Part shown: piece by piece, positions 8,164 through 16,344 of the stretch
Layout: every line of letters starts with the position of its first letter
How positions within the stretch are numbered: the stretch's first letter is position 1
DNA from: CAWCPR01 sp963797475
GTDB taxonomy: Bacteria > Chloroflexota > Anaerolineae > Anaerolineales > UBA4823
Length of the DNA stretch: 64,000 nucleotides
NCBI GenBank assembly: GCA_963797475.1
Contig: CAWCPR010000003.1
Span: 124,001 to 188,000 of the forward strand
Direction: 5' to 3'
Position numbers and translations under genes: made by a program
Notes under the pieces: generated by a model
What the model saw: only the letters and a program-made list of their open reading frames with translations
Databases searched by the model: none
Told to the model about the DNA's origin: nothing

Positions 8164-9119
8164 CCGCCTACCCAGGTCAGCAGGGTGCGCACCGCGCCGG
8201 CATCCAAAAGCGCCTGGACGATACGCTCGCCGGCCTCAGCCTCGCCAGGAACGGCGCCGACCAAAGCGATCATATTTCCACCCCCGCCGCCTCCACTGAG
8301 CTTCGCCCCCAGGGCCCCTGCCGTGCGGGCTGCATTGACCAGCGTGTCTAACTCTTGGGATGAAACGCCCATCTCCTGTAAAAGCCGCTGGTTTTCATCC
8401 ATCAATGTCCCAAGTTTCGCAGGATCTCCCTGTTCAATGATTCGGCGCGCCTGTTGGACGATTTGAGCGGTCCCGTCGAACAGGCGGTTATATCGCTCCG
8501 GCTCCTCTTGCCAGAGCCGGCGCAAGTCCCCAACCGCGACAGAGGTAGGGCTGGCAATGCCTGTATCCCCAATCACAATCTGGAAGGGGAGGTGAACGTT
8601 CAACAGCTCTATAGCCTGCCCGCGCACGAAGAAGACGGGCTTATCATATGTAATGACCGTGTTATCGATGCCGGAGGGGGTGCCATGATAGTATTTCTCG
8701 ATTTCATAAGCCAGGGCTGAAACGCTCTCATCCGCCAAAGGTTTTCCAAGGAATGCCGAGAACGCACGGAGGATGGCGACGGACACCGCAGCGCCTGAGC
8801 CAAGCCCGGCTGCAACCGGGATCGTAGAAGTGATCCGGATTTTACACGCCGGCGGCCTGGAAATTTCCAGGGCGGCCATCACTTTCAGAATGACGGCCGC
8901 TAACGGATTCGTTGGCGGGAGGCTGGTAAGCTCCTGATCCACACCGATTGCGGGCGCCTGGATCAGGATGCTGCCAGGCGCCCCCTGCGGTTTGACCGAA
9001 ACGACAGCGCGAGCCTGCACCTGAGCTACCGGGACGGCGATTGCCGGCCGGCCATATACAACGGCATGCTCACCAAATAAGATGATCTTCCCATGTGCGC
9101 TGGCTGTAAAAGCTGGCAT
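8160..9119 (-). CDS. mvk: Mevalonate kinase
   Basis: A 319-aa GHMP kinase (start at ATG 9119; a longer frame from 9170 would run into ubiA). It phosphorylates mevalonate to 5-phosphomevalonate in the cytosol. Motif 1 is AHGKIILFGEHAVVYGRPA, motif 2 is IPVAAGLGSGAA (ATP loop), the catalytic Asp lies in GTPSGIDNTV, and motif 3 is KLSGGGGGGNMIAL, with an unusually long glycine run. The HGKIILFGEHAVV signature separates it from galactokinase and homoserine kinase. It sits 13 nt downstream of ubiA and overlaps ipk by 4 nt, in a three-gene isoprenoid operon. Confidence 0.93.
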   Translation of the reverse strand: MPAFTASAHGKIILFGEHAVVYGRPAIAVPVAQVQARAVVSVKPQGAPGSILIQAPAIGVDQELTSLPPTNPLAAVILKVMAALEISRPPACKIRITSTIPVAAGLGSGAAVSVAILRAFSAFLGKPLADESVSALAYEIEKYYHGTPSGIDNTVITYDKPVFFVRGQAIELLNVHLPFQIVIGDTGIASPTSVAVGDLRRLWQEEPERYNRLFDGTAQIVQQARRIIEQGDPAKLGTLMDENQRLLQEMGVSSQELDTLVNAARTAGALGAKLSGGGGGGNMIALVGAVPGEAEAGERIVQALLDAGAVRTLLTWVGG

Positions 9120-9132
9120 ACGACGTCGCCTG

Positions 9133-10017
9133 TTAACTGGCTGCTGCAGGGAATAGGTAAAAGATGGCAATTACTGATAGCCCCCACAAAATAATTGTAA
9201 GCTGCAAAGGTCGATCGGACAACAACACCTCTTCGGGGGCTCCCGCCTGATGGGTGACTTGGATCAGGTAAAGGTAGCGCAGCACGCCATACAGGACAAA
9301 TGGTATTGTGAGCATCATCGTATGGTTTTCGGGCAGGTTGGGAGCCGAAAAAGTGTATAAACTGTAGGCGATGATCGTAGTGCTTGAGACGATCAAAATG
9401 AATTGATCCAACAAAGGGATGGTGTAGCCCGAAAGGACGCGTCGATGAGCGTTCGCCTCACCGGCCATCAGGGCTAATTCCGCCCGGCGCTTGCCAAAGC
9501 CAAGGTACAAAGCCCCCAGGGTAGTGACCACGTATAACCAGGGCGAGAAGCGCTCTACCTGGATCAACATCACACCAGCCGCCACCCGCAAAACAAAACC
9601 CAACGCGATCGAGAAAACGTCTAGCAGGGGGATGTGTTTGATCCACTGGGAATAAACCAGGTTCAGGATCAGGTATGCCAGGGCAACTGCGGCGAATTTT
9701 GGCGATAATAAATAAGATACCGGAGCCAGGATGAGCAAAAGAATGACCACCGCGCTGCGCGCAACAGGCAACGGAAGCTTTCCAGAGGCAATTGGCCGGT
9801 TCTTCTTATCGGGATGGTTTCGATCTGCTTCAATATCGATGATATCGTTGATAATGTAGACGACGCCCGACAAAGCACAGAAAATTGCAAAACCTGCCAG
9901 TGTGTGTAAAAATGCGGGGATATGGGTTAGCTTTCGATCGAACACCAACGCGGCAAATATCGCCCCGTTTTTTGTCCACTGGCGTGGACGCATTGTTTTG
10001 AGTAGATCCAAGAGCAT
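9133..10017 (-). CDS. UbiA-family prenyltransferase, decaprenyl-phosphate phosphoribosyltransferase type
   Basis: A 294-aa polytopic membrane protein with about 8-9 helices. The first aspartate motif NDIIDIEADRNHPDKKNRP (near residues 58-76) and the N-terminal RPRQWTKN are typical of the DPPR-synthase branch (Rv3806c-like), which transfers phosphoribosyl to polyprenyl phosphate on the inner membrane face. The second acidic motif is weak, GKRRAEL. The product would be a lipid-linked ribose-phosphate for envelope glycans; a quinone or hopanoid role is a less likely alternative. It heads the operon with mevalonate kinase and IPK, which make the prenyl chain precursors, and is divergent from tlyA. 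Confidence 0.82.
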   Translation of the reverse strand: MLLDLLKTMRPRQWTKNGAIFAALVFDRKLTHIPAFLHTLAGFAIFCALSGVVYIINDIIDIEADRNHPDKKNRPIASGKLPLPVARSAVVILLLILAPVSYLLSPKFAAVALAYLILNLVYSQWIKHIPLLDVFSIALGFVLRVAAGVMLIQVERFSPWLYVVTTLGALYLGFGKRRAELALMAGEANAHRRVLSGYTIPLLDQFILIVSSTTIIAYSLYTFSAPNLPENHTMMLTIPFVLYGVLRYLYLIQVTHQAGAPEEVLLSDRPLQLTIILWGLSVIAIFYLFPAAAS

Positions 10018-10023
10018 GGGGCA

Positions 10024-10029
10024 ATCATA
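10024..10029 (-). promoter_or_regulatory. -10 element TATGAT of the ubiA-mvk-ipk operon
   Basis: On the minus strand TATGAT occurs exactly 6 nt before the ubiA ATG (10017). At this spacing transcription would begin at or next to the start codon, giving a leaderless mRNA. No good -35 box is seen at 16-18 nt. It lies back to back with the tlyA promoter in a 72-nt gap. Confidence 0.4.
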
Positions 10030-10056
10030 GCATAAGCTATTGTAAAAGGGGGAAAA

Positions 10057-10083
10057 TTCACATTCGCTCTATAATGTTACAAT
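10057..10083 (+). promoter_or_regulatory. tlyA promoter (TTCACA, N15, TACAAT; also TATAAT at 10070)
   Basis: TACAAT at 10078-10083 stands 6 nt before the tlyA ATG at 10090; TTCACA at 10057-10062 is a -35-like box 15 nt upstream. A second, perfect TATAAT lies at 10070-10075. Either places the transcript start within a few bases of the ATG, and no Shine-Dalgarno sequence is present. The transcript is therefore leaderless or nearly so. Confidence 0.5.
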
Positions 10084-10089
10084 AATTTT

Positions 10090-10878
10090 ATGCAGAAAGT
10101 TCGCGTCGACCTGTTGCTCGTAGAACGCGGCCTTGCGGAAAGCCGCTCTCAAGCCCAGCGCCTGGTCATGGCAGGCCAGGTGCGAGCCGACGGCCAGGTC
10201 ATCAACAAGCCAGCCATGACGGTCAAACCGGAAACGCTTCTGGAAGTAGATCAAGGGCCTCCATTTGTTTCGCGTGGTGGAGAAAAGCTTCAATCTGCCC
10301 TTGCGACCTTCGATTTGGACGCCCGCGGGCTGGTGTGCGCGGATGTCGGCGCCTCCACAGGCGGATTTACCGACTGCTTGTTGCAAAACGGCGCCGAACG
10401 GGTGTATGCAATCGATGTTGGCTATGGGATACTGCATTGGAAGCTGCGCCAGGATAAGCGCGTGGTTGTTATGGAACGTACGAACGCTCGCCATCTGGAA
10501 AAGCTTCCGGAACCTGCCAGCCTGGTCACGATCGACGCATCTTTCATCTCGCTAAAAATTCTACTGCCTGTGATATGCAGTTGGTTGCCTTCAGGCGGCG
10601 GTCAAGTAGTGGCTTTGGTGAAACCGCAGTTCGAAGCCGGTCGAAAGGAGGCCTCGCGTGGCTCGGGCGTTATTCGAGACCCAACTGTCCACCGGACTGT
10701 TTTGCTCGACATCCTGAGATTCGCCCAGGATGAAAATTTCACAGTTTGTGGTCTGATCCGCTCACCTTTAATTGGGCCCAAAGGAAACGTCGAATTTCTC
10801 GCCTGGCTGGGCTATCCGAAAGCGAATGGGGGCGATCTGGAACAATTGGTGTACAGAGCCCTGTCACTCCCCGCCTGA
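10090..10878 (+). CDS. tlyA: TlyA-type rRNA (cytidine-2'-O)-methyltransferase
   Basis: A 262-aa protein. Residues 1-60 are an S4 RNA-binding domain (RVDLLLVERGLAESRSQAQR); residues ~75-250 are an FtsJ-like SAM methyltransferase with motif I ADVGASTGGFTDCLLQ. The K-D-K-E tetrad is partly visible (SRGGEKL, IDASFIS, LVKPQFEAGR). Members methylate ribose of 16S and/or 23S rRNA cytidines in actinobacteria and related groups; some are called haemolysin A, a misleading name. The next gene, lepA, follows within 50 nt, both acting on ribosomes. No ribosome-binding site is evident; see the promoter entry. Confidence 0.9.
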   Translation: MQKVRVDLLLVERGLAESRSQAQRLVMAGQVRADGQVINKPAMTVKPETLLEVDQGPPFVSRGGEKLQSALATFDLDARGLVCADVGASTGGFTDCLLQNGAERVYAIDVGYGILHWKLRQDKRVVVMERTNARHLEKLPEPASLVTIDASFISLKILLPVICSWLPSGGGQVVALVKPQFEAGRKEASRGSGVIRDPTVHRTVLLDILRFAQDENFTVCGLIRSPLIGPKGNVEFLAWLGYPKANGGDLEQLVYRALSLPA

Positions 10879-10909
10879 GACTTGGAATGCCCGCCCAAAA
10901 AAATTCGGT

Positions 10910-10915
10910 TATACT
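10910..10915 (+). promoter_or_regulatory. -10-like TATACT before lepA
   Basis: TATACT lies 11 nt before the lepA ATG at 10927. The spacing would leave a 5' leader of only a few bases, and no Shine-Dalgarno sequence is visible. No convincing -35 box; low confidence. Confidence 0.3.
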
Positions 10916-10926
10916 TACTCGTTGCT

Positions 10927-12729
10927 ATGTCTACGGAAACCATTCGCAATTTTTGTATCATCGCGCACATCGATCATGGCAAATCCACGCTGGCCGATCG
11001 CCTGCTCCAGCTCACCGGAACGATATCCGACCGGGATATGACCGAGCAGGTGCTGGATGCTATGGATTTGGAACGCGAGAAAGGCGTCACCATCAAGGCG
11101 TCCGCCGTGCGCATGAACTACAATGCACAGGATGGGCGATCTTACGAGCTGAACCTGATCGATACCCCAGGACACGTGGACTTTGGTTACGAGGTCAGCC
11201 GCGCCTTGTACGCATGCGAGGGAGCGTTGTTAGTGGTCGATGCCAGCCAGGGGGTGGAAGCCCAAACCCTGGCAAACCTGTACATGGCCCTGGAAGCTGA
11301 CCTGGAGATCATCCCGGTCATCAATAAAATCGACCTGCCATCTGCTCATCCCGATGAAGTTGCTGAAGAAATCAGCAGCCTGTTGGGCTCCAAACCAGAG
11401 GAAATCATCCGAATTTCAGCCAAGGATGGCATCAATGTCCCGGCTGTTCTCGAAGCCATCGTAAAACAGGTCCCCAAGCCGGTAGGCGATGAAAAGGCCC
11501 CGCTACAGGCTTTAATCTTCGATTCACATTATGACCTCTATAAAGGAGTTGTAGCTTATGTAAGGGTGATGGAAGGTTGCATCACGCCGATCGATCTCCT
11601 GCGTCCAATGGCGAGCGGCGTCGACTTCAAACCTGTTGAAATTGGCATTTTTTCCCCGGACCTGCGCCCTGCCTCCGGACTTTCAGCGGGCGAAGTTGGT
11701 TACGTCGCCACCGGTTTGAAGACCGTTCGAGAATGCCGTGTCGGGGATACGCTGACCCATACCGATCAGCCAGCGCCAGCGCCGCTGCCTGGATACATTA
11801 AGGTCAAGCCGATGGTATATGCTGGAATTTACCCGGTTGAAGGAGAGGATTACGCCGACCTGAAAGATGCCCTTGAAAAATTGCAGCTAAACGATGCTTC
11901 CCTGGTTTATGAACCTGAAACTTCTCAGGCTCTGAATTTCGGATTCCGCTGCGGCTTTCTGGGTATGTTCCACATGGAGATCATCCAGGAGCGCCTGGAG
12001 CGGGAATACGACCTGGATATCGTCGTCACCGCGCCATCTGTAGAGTACGAAGTGCTTTTGATCGATGGAAAGCTATTGCGGATCAACTCTCCTGCGGAAC
12101 TGCCGGGCGAGGCGCAAATCGAGCAGATCCGCGAACCCTGGATGAAGATCCAGATTTTTACACCGACAGAATATTACGGCACCGTTATGGAGCTGACGAC
12201 CAGGCGACGTGGCATCTTTATCGACCAAGATTATCCTGCGCCGAACCGGGTGCAGTTGAATTTTGAAATTCCGTTAGCCGAATTGATCGTCGATTTTTTC
12301 GACCAGCTAAAATCCCGTACACGCGGATACGCCTCATTAGACTACCAGTTCGCCGAATACCGGCCTGACGACCTGGTCAAGCTCGAGATCCTTGTAAACG
12401 AAGAGCCGGTAGACGCTCTTGCGACGATTGTACATCGGGATGACGCCTACCATAAGGGCCAGGCAATCATCTCAAAACTCAAGGACATCATTCCACGACA
12501 GCTTTTCGTGGTCCCGATACAGGCTTACGCCGCCGGCCGGGTTATCTCACGAGCCAATGTCAAAGCGCTTCGCAAGGATGTACTGGCAAAATGTTACGGC
12601 GGTGATATAAGCCGCAAGAAAAAGCTGCTCGAAAAACAAAAGCGCGGCAAAAAACGAATGAAAATGGTCGGCAATGTAGAGATCCCCCAGGAAGCTTTCC
12701 TGACGGTTTTACGTGTTGGAGAAGACTGA
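10927..12729 (+). CDS. lepA: Elongation factor 4 (LepA)
   Basis: A 600-aa translational GTPase with the normal LepA length. I start it at ATG 10927 (MSTETIRNFCIIAHIDHGKS); the frame extends to 10882 but those residues are not conserved. G1 is AHIDHGKST, G3 DTPGHVDF and G4 NKIDLP. LepA-specific features are the C-terminal CTD with GGDISRKKKLLEKQK and the lack of EF-G domain IV. It back-translocates or remodels stalled ribosomes and assists initiation or 30S maturation. It directly follows tlyA. Its last 17 nt overlap the next gene. Confidence 0.97.
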   Translation: MSTETIRNFCIIAHIDHGKSTLADRLLQLTGTISDRDMTEQVLDAMDLEREKGVTIKASAVRMNYNAQDGRSYELNLIDTPGHVDFGYEVSRALYACEGALLVVDASQGVEAQTLANLYMALEADLEIIPVINKIDLPSAHPDEVAEEISSLLGSKPEEIIRISAKDGINVPAVLEAIVKQVPKPVGDEKAPLQALIFDSHYDLYKGVVAYVRVMEGCITPIDLLRPMASGVDFKPVEIGIFSPDLRPASGLSAGEVGYVATGLKTVRECRVGDTLTHTDQPAPAPLPGYIKVKPMVYAGIYPVEGEDYADLKDALEKLQLNDASLVYEPETSQALNFGFRCGFLGMFHMEIIQERLEREYDLDIVVTAPSVEYEVLLIDGKLLRINSPAELPGEAQIEQIREPWMKIQIFTPTEYYGTVMELTTRRRGIFIDQDYPAPNRVQLNFEIPLAELIVDFFDQLKSRTRGYASLDYQFAEYRPDDLVKLEILVNEEPVDALATIVHRDDAYHKGQAIISKLKDIIPRQLFVVPIQAYAAGRVISRANVKALRKDVLAKCYGGDISRKKKLLEKQKRGKKRMKMVGNVEIPQEAFLTVLRVGED

Positions 12730-13747
12730 AATAAAACTTTCTGAACAGTCGTCAAAAAATAGAGATTGGAAGAGGATTCTGCCCGGCCTGGTTGTCAGTA
12801 TTGTATCTCTCGCCGTCGTTTTTTATTTTGCAGACCTGAAACAAATGCTGCAGGCGATCCGCCTGGCGGACTATCGCTTTGTTGCCGGCGCCTTTTGTAT
12901 TTCTTTTCTCTGGTTGGTCGTTCGGGGAATCGTCTGGCGGACCTTGCTTCAGGAAAAAGCGACCTACGGCGAGGTCTTCTTCACCATCACCGAAGGCTAC
13001 CTTCTCAATAATGTGCTGCCTTTCCGGTTAGGAGAAGTGGCGCGTGCCTTTCTACTCAGCCAGAAAGCCAACCTTGAATTTTGGGCTGTATTTTCGACAA
13101 TTATAATCGAGCGGGTTCTGGATCTCGCCATGGCAGCCGGCTTATTGTTAAGCACCTTGCCATTTGTGGTTGGGGCGGCCTGGGCGTTACAAGCTGCAGC
13201 AGGCGCGGGATCCATTGTCCTGGTTGGGCTGATCACCCTTTACCTGCTGGCGCGCTACCGGGAATGGGCGATAAGGCAGTTTGAGCGATTGGCAGAACGC
13301 TGGCCCTTGCTGCATCGAATTGGCGACGACCGAATCCAGGCCTTTTTTTCAGGGTTAGCTGTTTTAACCGATGGCAGCCGTTTTTTACGGGTTATCGCCT
13401 GGATGCTGGTCAATTGGGCCGTGGCTTTGTTGCAGTTTTACATCCTGCTATACGCCTTCTTCCCGGGAGCAAAACTCCTTTGGGGAGCTTTTGTTCTTGG
13501 CGTCGGCGCCTTGGGGATCGCCGCGCCCTCTTCGCCAGGGGCGGTCGGCGTGTTAGAACTTTCAATCGTTGGCGCCCTGGCAGTATTCGGCTTAAACAGC
13601 TCAACAGCCCTGGCTTACGCGTTGACAGCGCATTTATTCAACTATATTTCAAACGGCGTATTAGGCGCCTATGCCCTCGGAAAGGATGGGCAATCCCTGA
13701 CCGGGCTTTACCGCAGGGTGCGCCGAATACCTCAAAACTCTGCATAA
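12713..13747 (+). CDS. Lysylphosphatidylglycerol-synthase-TM / flippase-like membrane protein
   Basis: A 344-aa protein with about 8-9 transmembrane helices, matching the LPG_synthase_TM (UPF0104) family. Features are LNNVLPFRLGEVARAFLLS after helix 3, which is the most conserved family segment, and the SSPGAVGVLELSIVGAL motif near residue 275. There is no catalytic aminoacyl-transferase domain, so it is not an MprF enzyme. Such stand-alone TM domains often sit in glycan loci and are proposed to move or help glycosylate lipid carriers. It starts at GTG 12713, overlapping lepA by 17 nt, and precedes a GT4 gene by 20 nt, which supports a glycan role. Confidence 0.85.
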   Translation: MLEKTEIKLSEQSSKNRDWKRILPGLVVSIVSLAVVFYFADLKQMLQAIRLADYRFVAGAFCISFLWLVVRGIVWRTLLQEKATYGEVFFTITEGYLLNNVLPFRLGEVARAFLLSQKANLEFWAVFSTIIIERVLDLAMAAGLLLSTLPFVVGAAWALQAAAGAGSIVLVGLITLYLLARYREWAIRQFERLAERWPLLHRIGDDRIQAFFSGLAVLTDGSRFLRVIAWMLVNWAVALLQFYILLYAFFPGAKLLWGAFVLGVGALGIAAPSSPGAVGVLELSIVGALAVFGLNSSTALAYALTAHLFNYISNGVLGAYALGKDGQSLTGLYRRVRRIPQNSA

Positions 13748-13767
13748 TAACAACGGATCAAGTTTTC

Positions 13768-14958
13768 ATGCGGATACTGATCGCACTCACTTATTACCGG
13801 CCGCACTACTCGGGACTGACCATCCATGCTGAACGGGAAGCACGCGCACTGGTCGCGCGCGGGCACCATGTTACCGTATTGACTTCACGATTCGATGACC
13901 GCTTGCCGGCGCGTGAGACCGTCGATGGTGTGCAAATTATCCGCCCAGCCGTGCTCATGCATGTCAGTAAAGGTGTGATTATGCCGAGCATGCCTTATTG
14001 GGCATTGAAGCTGGTCCGTCAAGCGGATGTAATTCACTTGCATGTCCCTCAACTGGACGCGGTTTTCATCGCCGTTATAAGCAAGCTGCTGGGAAAACCG
14101 GTTGTCCTGACCTACCACTGCGACCTGCAACTGCCCAAGGGCATCGTTCACAGCATCGCCAACCAGGTCTCGAATTTCACAAACCGGATTACAGCCCGCT
14201 TGTCCGACGTTATCGTTCATAACACCCACGATTATGCCGAATATTCGCCATTCCTTAAAAAATACCTGGATAAGGTGTATCCAATCCTGCCGCCGGTGGA
14301 AGTTACCCTGGTTACTCCTGAAGACATCCTGGCCTTTCGCCAGAAATATGGATTGCAACCCGGCCAACAGATTATTGGAATGGCTGCCCGTCTGGCGACT
14401 GAAAAAGGCGCCGAATATCTTGCCCAGGCGCTATCGAATGTGATGCAGAAATACCCGCAGGCGCGTGTGCTTTTCGTCGGTCCGTACCAGAACGTCGTTG
14501 GGGAAGAAGAATATGCCCGGCGATTGACGCCGTTAATTCGCCAGCTTGAAGACCACTGGTCATTCCTGGGGGTCATTTCACCGGTTGAAATGGCGTCTTT
14601 CTTTCATGTGTGCGATGTAACCGTGCTGCCCAGCATCAACAGCACGGAGTCCTACGGACTTGTGCAGGTCGAGTCCATGACTTGCGGAACGCCCGTAGTC
14701 GCCTCGAATATTCCGGGGGTGCGCGTACCAGTGGTCAAGACCGGAATGGGCGTCGTCGTCCAACCTGGTAATGCAGAGGAATTAGCCCGAGGCATCCTCT
14801 CGATCCTCGACAATCCGCAAGCTTATAAAGGCTCACCCGAAACTGTCATAAAGCCTTCTACTCCAGAAGCGGTTGCAGTGGAATATGAGACGGTATTCCA
14901 CCTCGCCCTTAAGCACAGCAGTATAGAACCGCAGAAGAGTGAAATTCTGGATCGCTAG
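13768..14958 (+). CDS. Glycosyltransferase family 4
   Basis: A 396-aa GT-B enzyme (start ATG 13768; the longer frame overlapping the previous gene is not coding). The N-terminal acceptor domain begins ILIALTYYRPHYSGLTIHAE, the hinge follows near residue 190, and the donor domain carries GMAARLATEKGAEYL (phosphate-binding Arg and Lys) and the E-x7-E motif STESYGLVQVE with GTPVVASNIPGV downstream. It retains the anomeric configuration and transfers a sugar from a nucleotide donor, probably to a lipid carrier at the inner membrane face. The heptose genes just downstream make GDP-heptose or mannose a plausible donor, by inference only. Confidence 0.9.
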   Translation: MRILIALTYYRPHYSGLTIHAEREARALVARGHHVTVLTSRFDDRLPARETVDGVQIIRPAVLMHVSKGVIMPSMPYWALKLVRQADVIHLHVPQLDAVFIAVISKLLGKPVVLTYHCDLQLPKGIVHSIANQVSNFTNRITARLSDVIVHNTHDYAEYSPFLKKYLDKVYPILPPVEVTLVTPEDILAFRQKYGLQPGQQIIGMAARLATEKGAEYLAQALSNVMQKYPQARVLFVGPYQNVVGEEEYARRLTPLIRQLEDHWSFLGVISPVEMASFFHVCDVTVLPSINSTESYGLVQVESMTCGTPVVASNIPGVRVPVVKTGMGVVVQPGNAEELARGILSILDNPQAYKGSPETVIKPSTPEAVAVEYETVFHLALKHSSIEPQKSEILDR

Positions 14959-14978
14959 AGGCGGCAAATGCGATCACG

Positions 14979-15749
14979 ATGAATACTTTCAATCGAGACG
15001 AGTCGATGCCGTCTACGGCATACATCCTGGCTGGCGGGTTTGGCACCCGCTTGCAGCCGATGGTAAAAGACAGGCCAAAAGTCCTGGCCCAAGTCAATGG
15101 GCAGCCTTTTTTGGATTATCTTCTAAATTACCTTTTAGCTCAGGGGATCACTCGCATCGTATTATGCGCCGGGTATTTAGCGAATTCTATTCTTGACTAT
15201 GCGCAAGTTTCCGCTCAATCAGGTTTAGACATCCAGGTCTCTACGGAACAAAACCCTTTAGGCACAGGCGGCGCTTTACGCAAGGCAAGTCTGGCAGAAT
15301 CCGCTCCCTTTTTCGCCTTGAATGGCGATACGCTTTTTTTGATCGATCTGCAATCCCTCTGGCGCTTTCACAAGACGCACCATTCGAGTGGATCGTTGGC
15401 ATTGCTGCAGGCCGTTGAAGTTCGCCAGCGCGGATGCGTCCGTATGACGGACGAAGGTTATATCCAGTCCTTCGACGAGAAAGCCAACCAAAGCCAACCG
15501 GCGTTGGTGAACGGCGGCGTCTATATCCTTACACCTCAGGCGTTGAGTTCAGTGATCCCAGGCGAGCCGGTTTCGCTTGAACGCCAGGTGTTTCCGGAGC
15601 TGGCAAAAAAGGGCCTTTTGACAGGACAGGTTCAGGCAGGTTTTTTTGTAGATATCGGCACACCGGAAAGCCTGAATCAGTTTGAACAGGATGTCCGTTC
15701 GGGTAAAAAGAATTTATGGTTCAATTCGGTGTACCCTCGGAAAGTTTGA
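14979..15749 (+). CDS. hddC: HddC-like D-glycero-alpha-D-manno-heptose-1-phosphate guanylyltransferase
   Basis: A 256-aa nucleotidyltransferase with the signature ILAGGFGTRLQPMVKDRPK and the product-binding LGTGGALRKA and NGDTLFL motifs. The protein ends with the DIGTPESL segment found in sugar-nucleotidyl transferases. Adjacent gmhA and hddA identify the substrate as heptose-1-phosphate and favour GDP-heptose as product over a hexose. ATG 14979 is used; ATG 15006 would give MPSTAYILAGG, also plausible. It is 1 nt from gmhA, so this is one operon. Confidence 0.82.
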   Translation: MNTFNRDESMPSTAYILAGGFGTRLQPMVKDRPKVLAQVNGQPFLDYLLNYLLAQGITRIVLCAGYLANSILDYAQVSAQSGLDIQVSTEQNPLGTGGALRKASLAESAPFFALNGDTLFLIDLQSLWRFHKTHHSSGSLALLQAVEVRQRGCVRMTDEGYIQSFDEKANQSQPALVNGGVYILTPQALSSVIPGEPVSLERQVFPELAKKGLLTGQVQAGFFVDIGTPESLNQFEQDVRSGKKNLWFNSVYPRKV

Positions 15750-15750
15750 T

Positions 15751-16344
15751 ATGGATTTCAAGCAGTTAGTCGCCTCTGAATTGAACGCCTCGGCCAACCT
15801 GATCCAACAACTGGCTGTTGTTTCTTCAGGCCAGATCGCCCGCGTTGCCGGGTTGATCCTTGAGCGCTTACAAGCCGGCAGTAAAGTGATGATATTTGGC
15901 AACGGCGGGTCCGCAGCCGACGCCCAACATTTCGCATCTGAACTCGTCGGTCGCTACCGCAGGGACCGCCCGAGCCTGCCAGCCCTGGCGCTCACAACAG
16001 ATACCTCCCTGCTGACGGCTGTTGGGAATGATTATGGATTCCGCGAGATTTTTTCCCGCCAGGTTGAAGCCTTCGCCCAACAGGGCGACATTGTCGTCGG
16101 GATCAGCACCAGCGGGCGCTCCCCCAATGTCATCGCCGGCCTGCTAGCTGCAAAAAAGATCGGAGCTTACACAGTCGCTCTGCTTGGACAGGATAGTTCC
16201 CAATGCGCCCCGGTCTCGGATGAGATCATCTCGGTGCCGTCCGGCGAAACAGCGCGGGTCCAGGAAGGCCATGCCGTGATCATTCACGTGATTTGCGAGA
16301 TCGTGGAAAGATCGCTTTTCCAAGGCCCTGGGGATGCTTCATGA
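15751..16344 (+). CDS. gmhA: Sedoheptulose-7-phosphate isomerase
   Basis: A 197-aa SIS-domain enzyme that converts sedoheptulose 7-phosphate to D-glycero-D-manno-heptose 7-phosphate. Motif GNGGSAADAQHFASELVGRY begins near residue 50, and GISTSGRSPNV and the C-terminal EGHAVIIHVICE helix are diagnostic for GmhA. The start is ATG 15751, 1 nt after the hddC stop (a longer frame from 15682 is inside hddC). Its TGA overlaps the hddA ATG by 4 nt, showing tight coupling of the pathway's first two steps. Confidence 0.93.
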   Translation: MDFKQLVASELNASANLIQQLAVVSSGQIARVAGLILERLQAGSKVMIFGNGGSAADAQHFASELVGRYRRDRPSLPALALTTDTSLLTAVGNDYGFREIFSRQVEAFAQQGDIVVGISTSGRSPNVIAGLLAAKKIGAYTVALLGQDSSQCAPVSDEIISVPSGETARVQEGHAVIIHVICEIVERSLFQGPGDAS

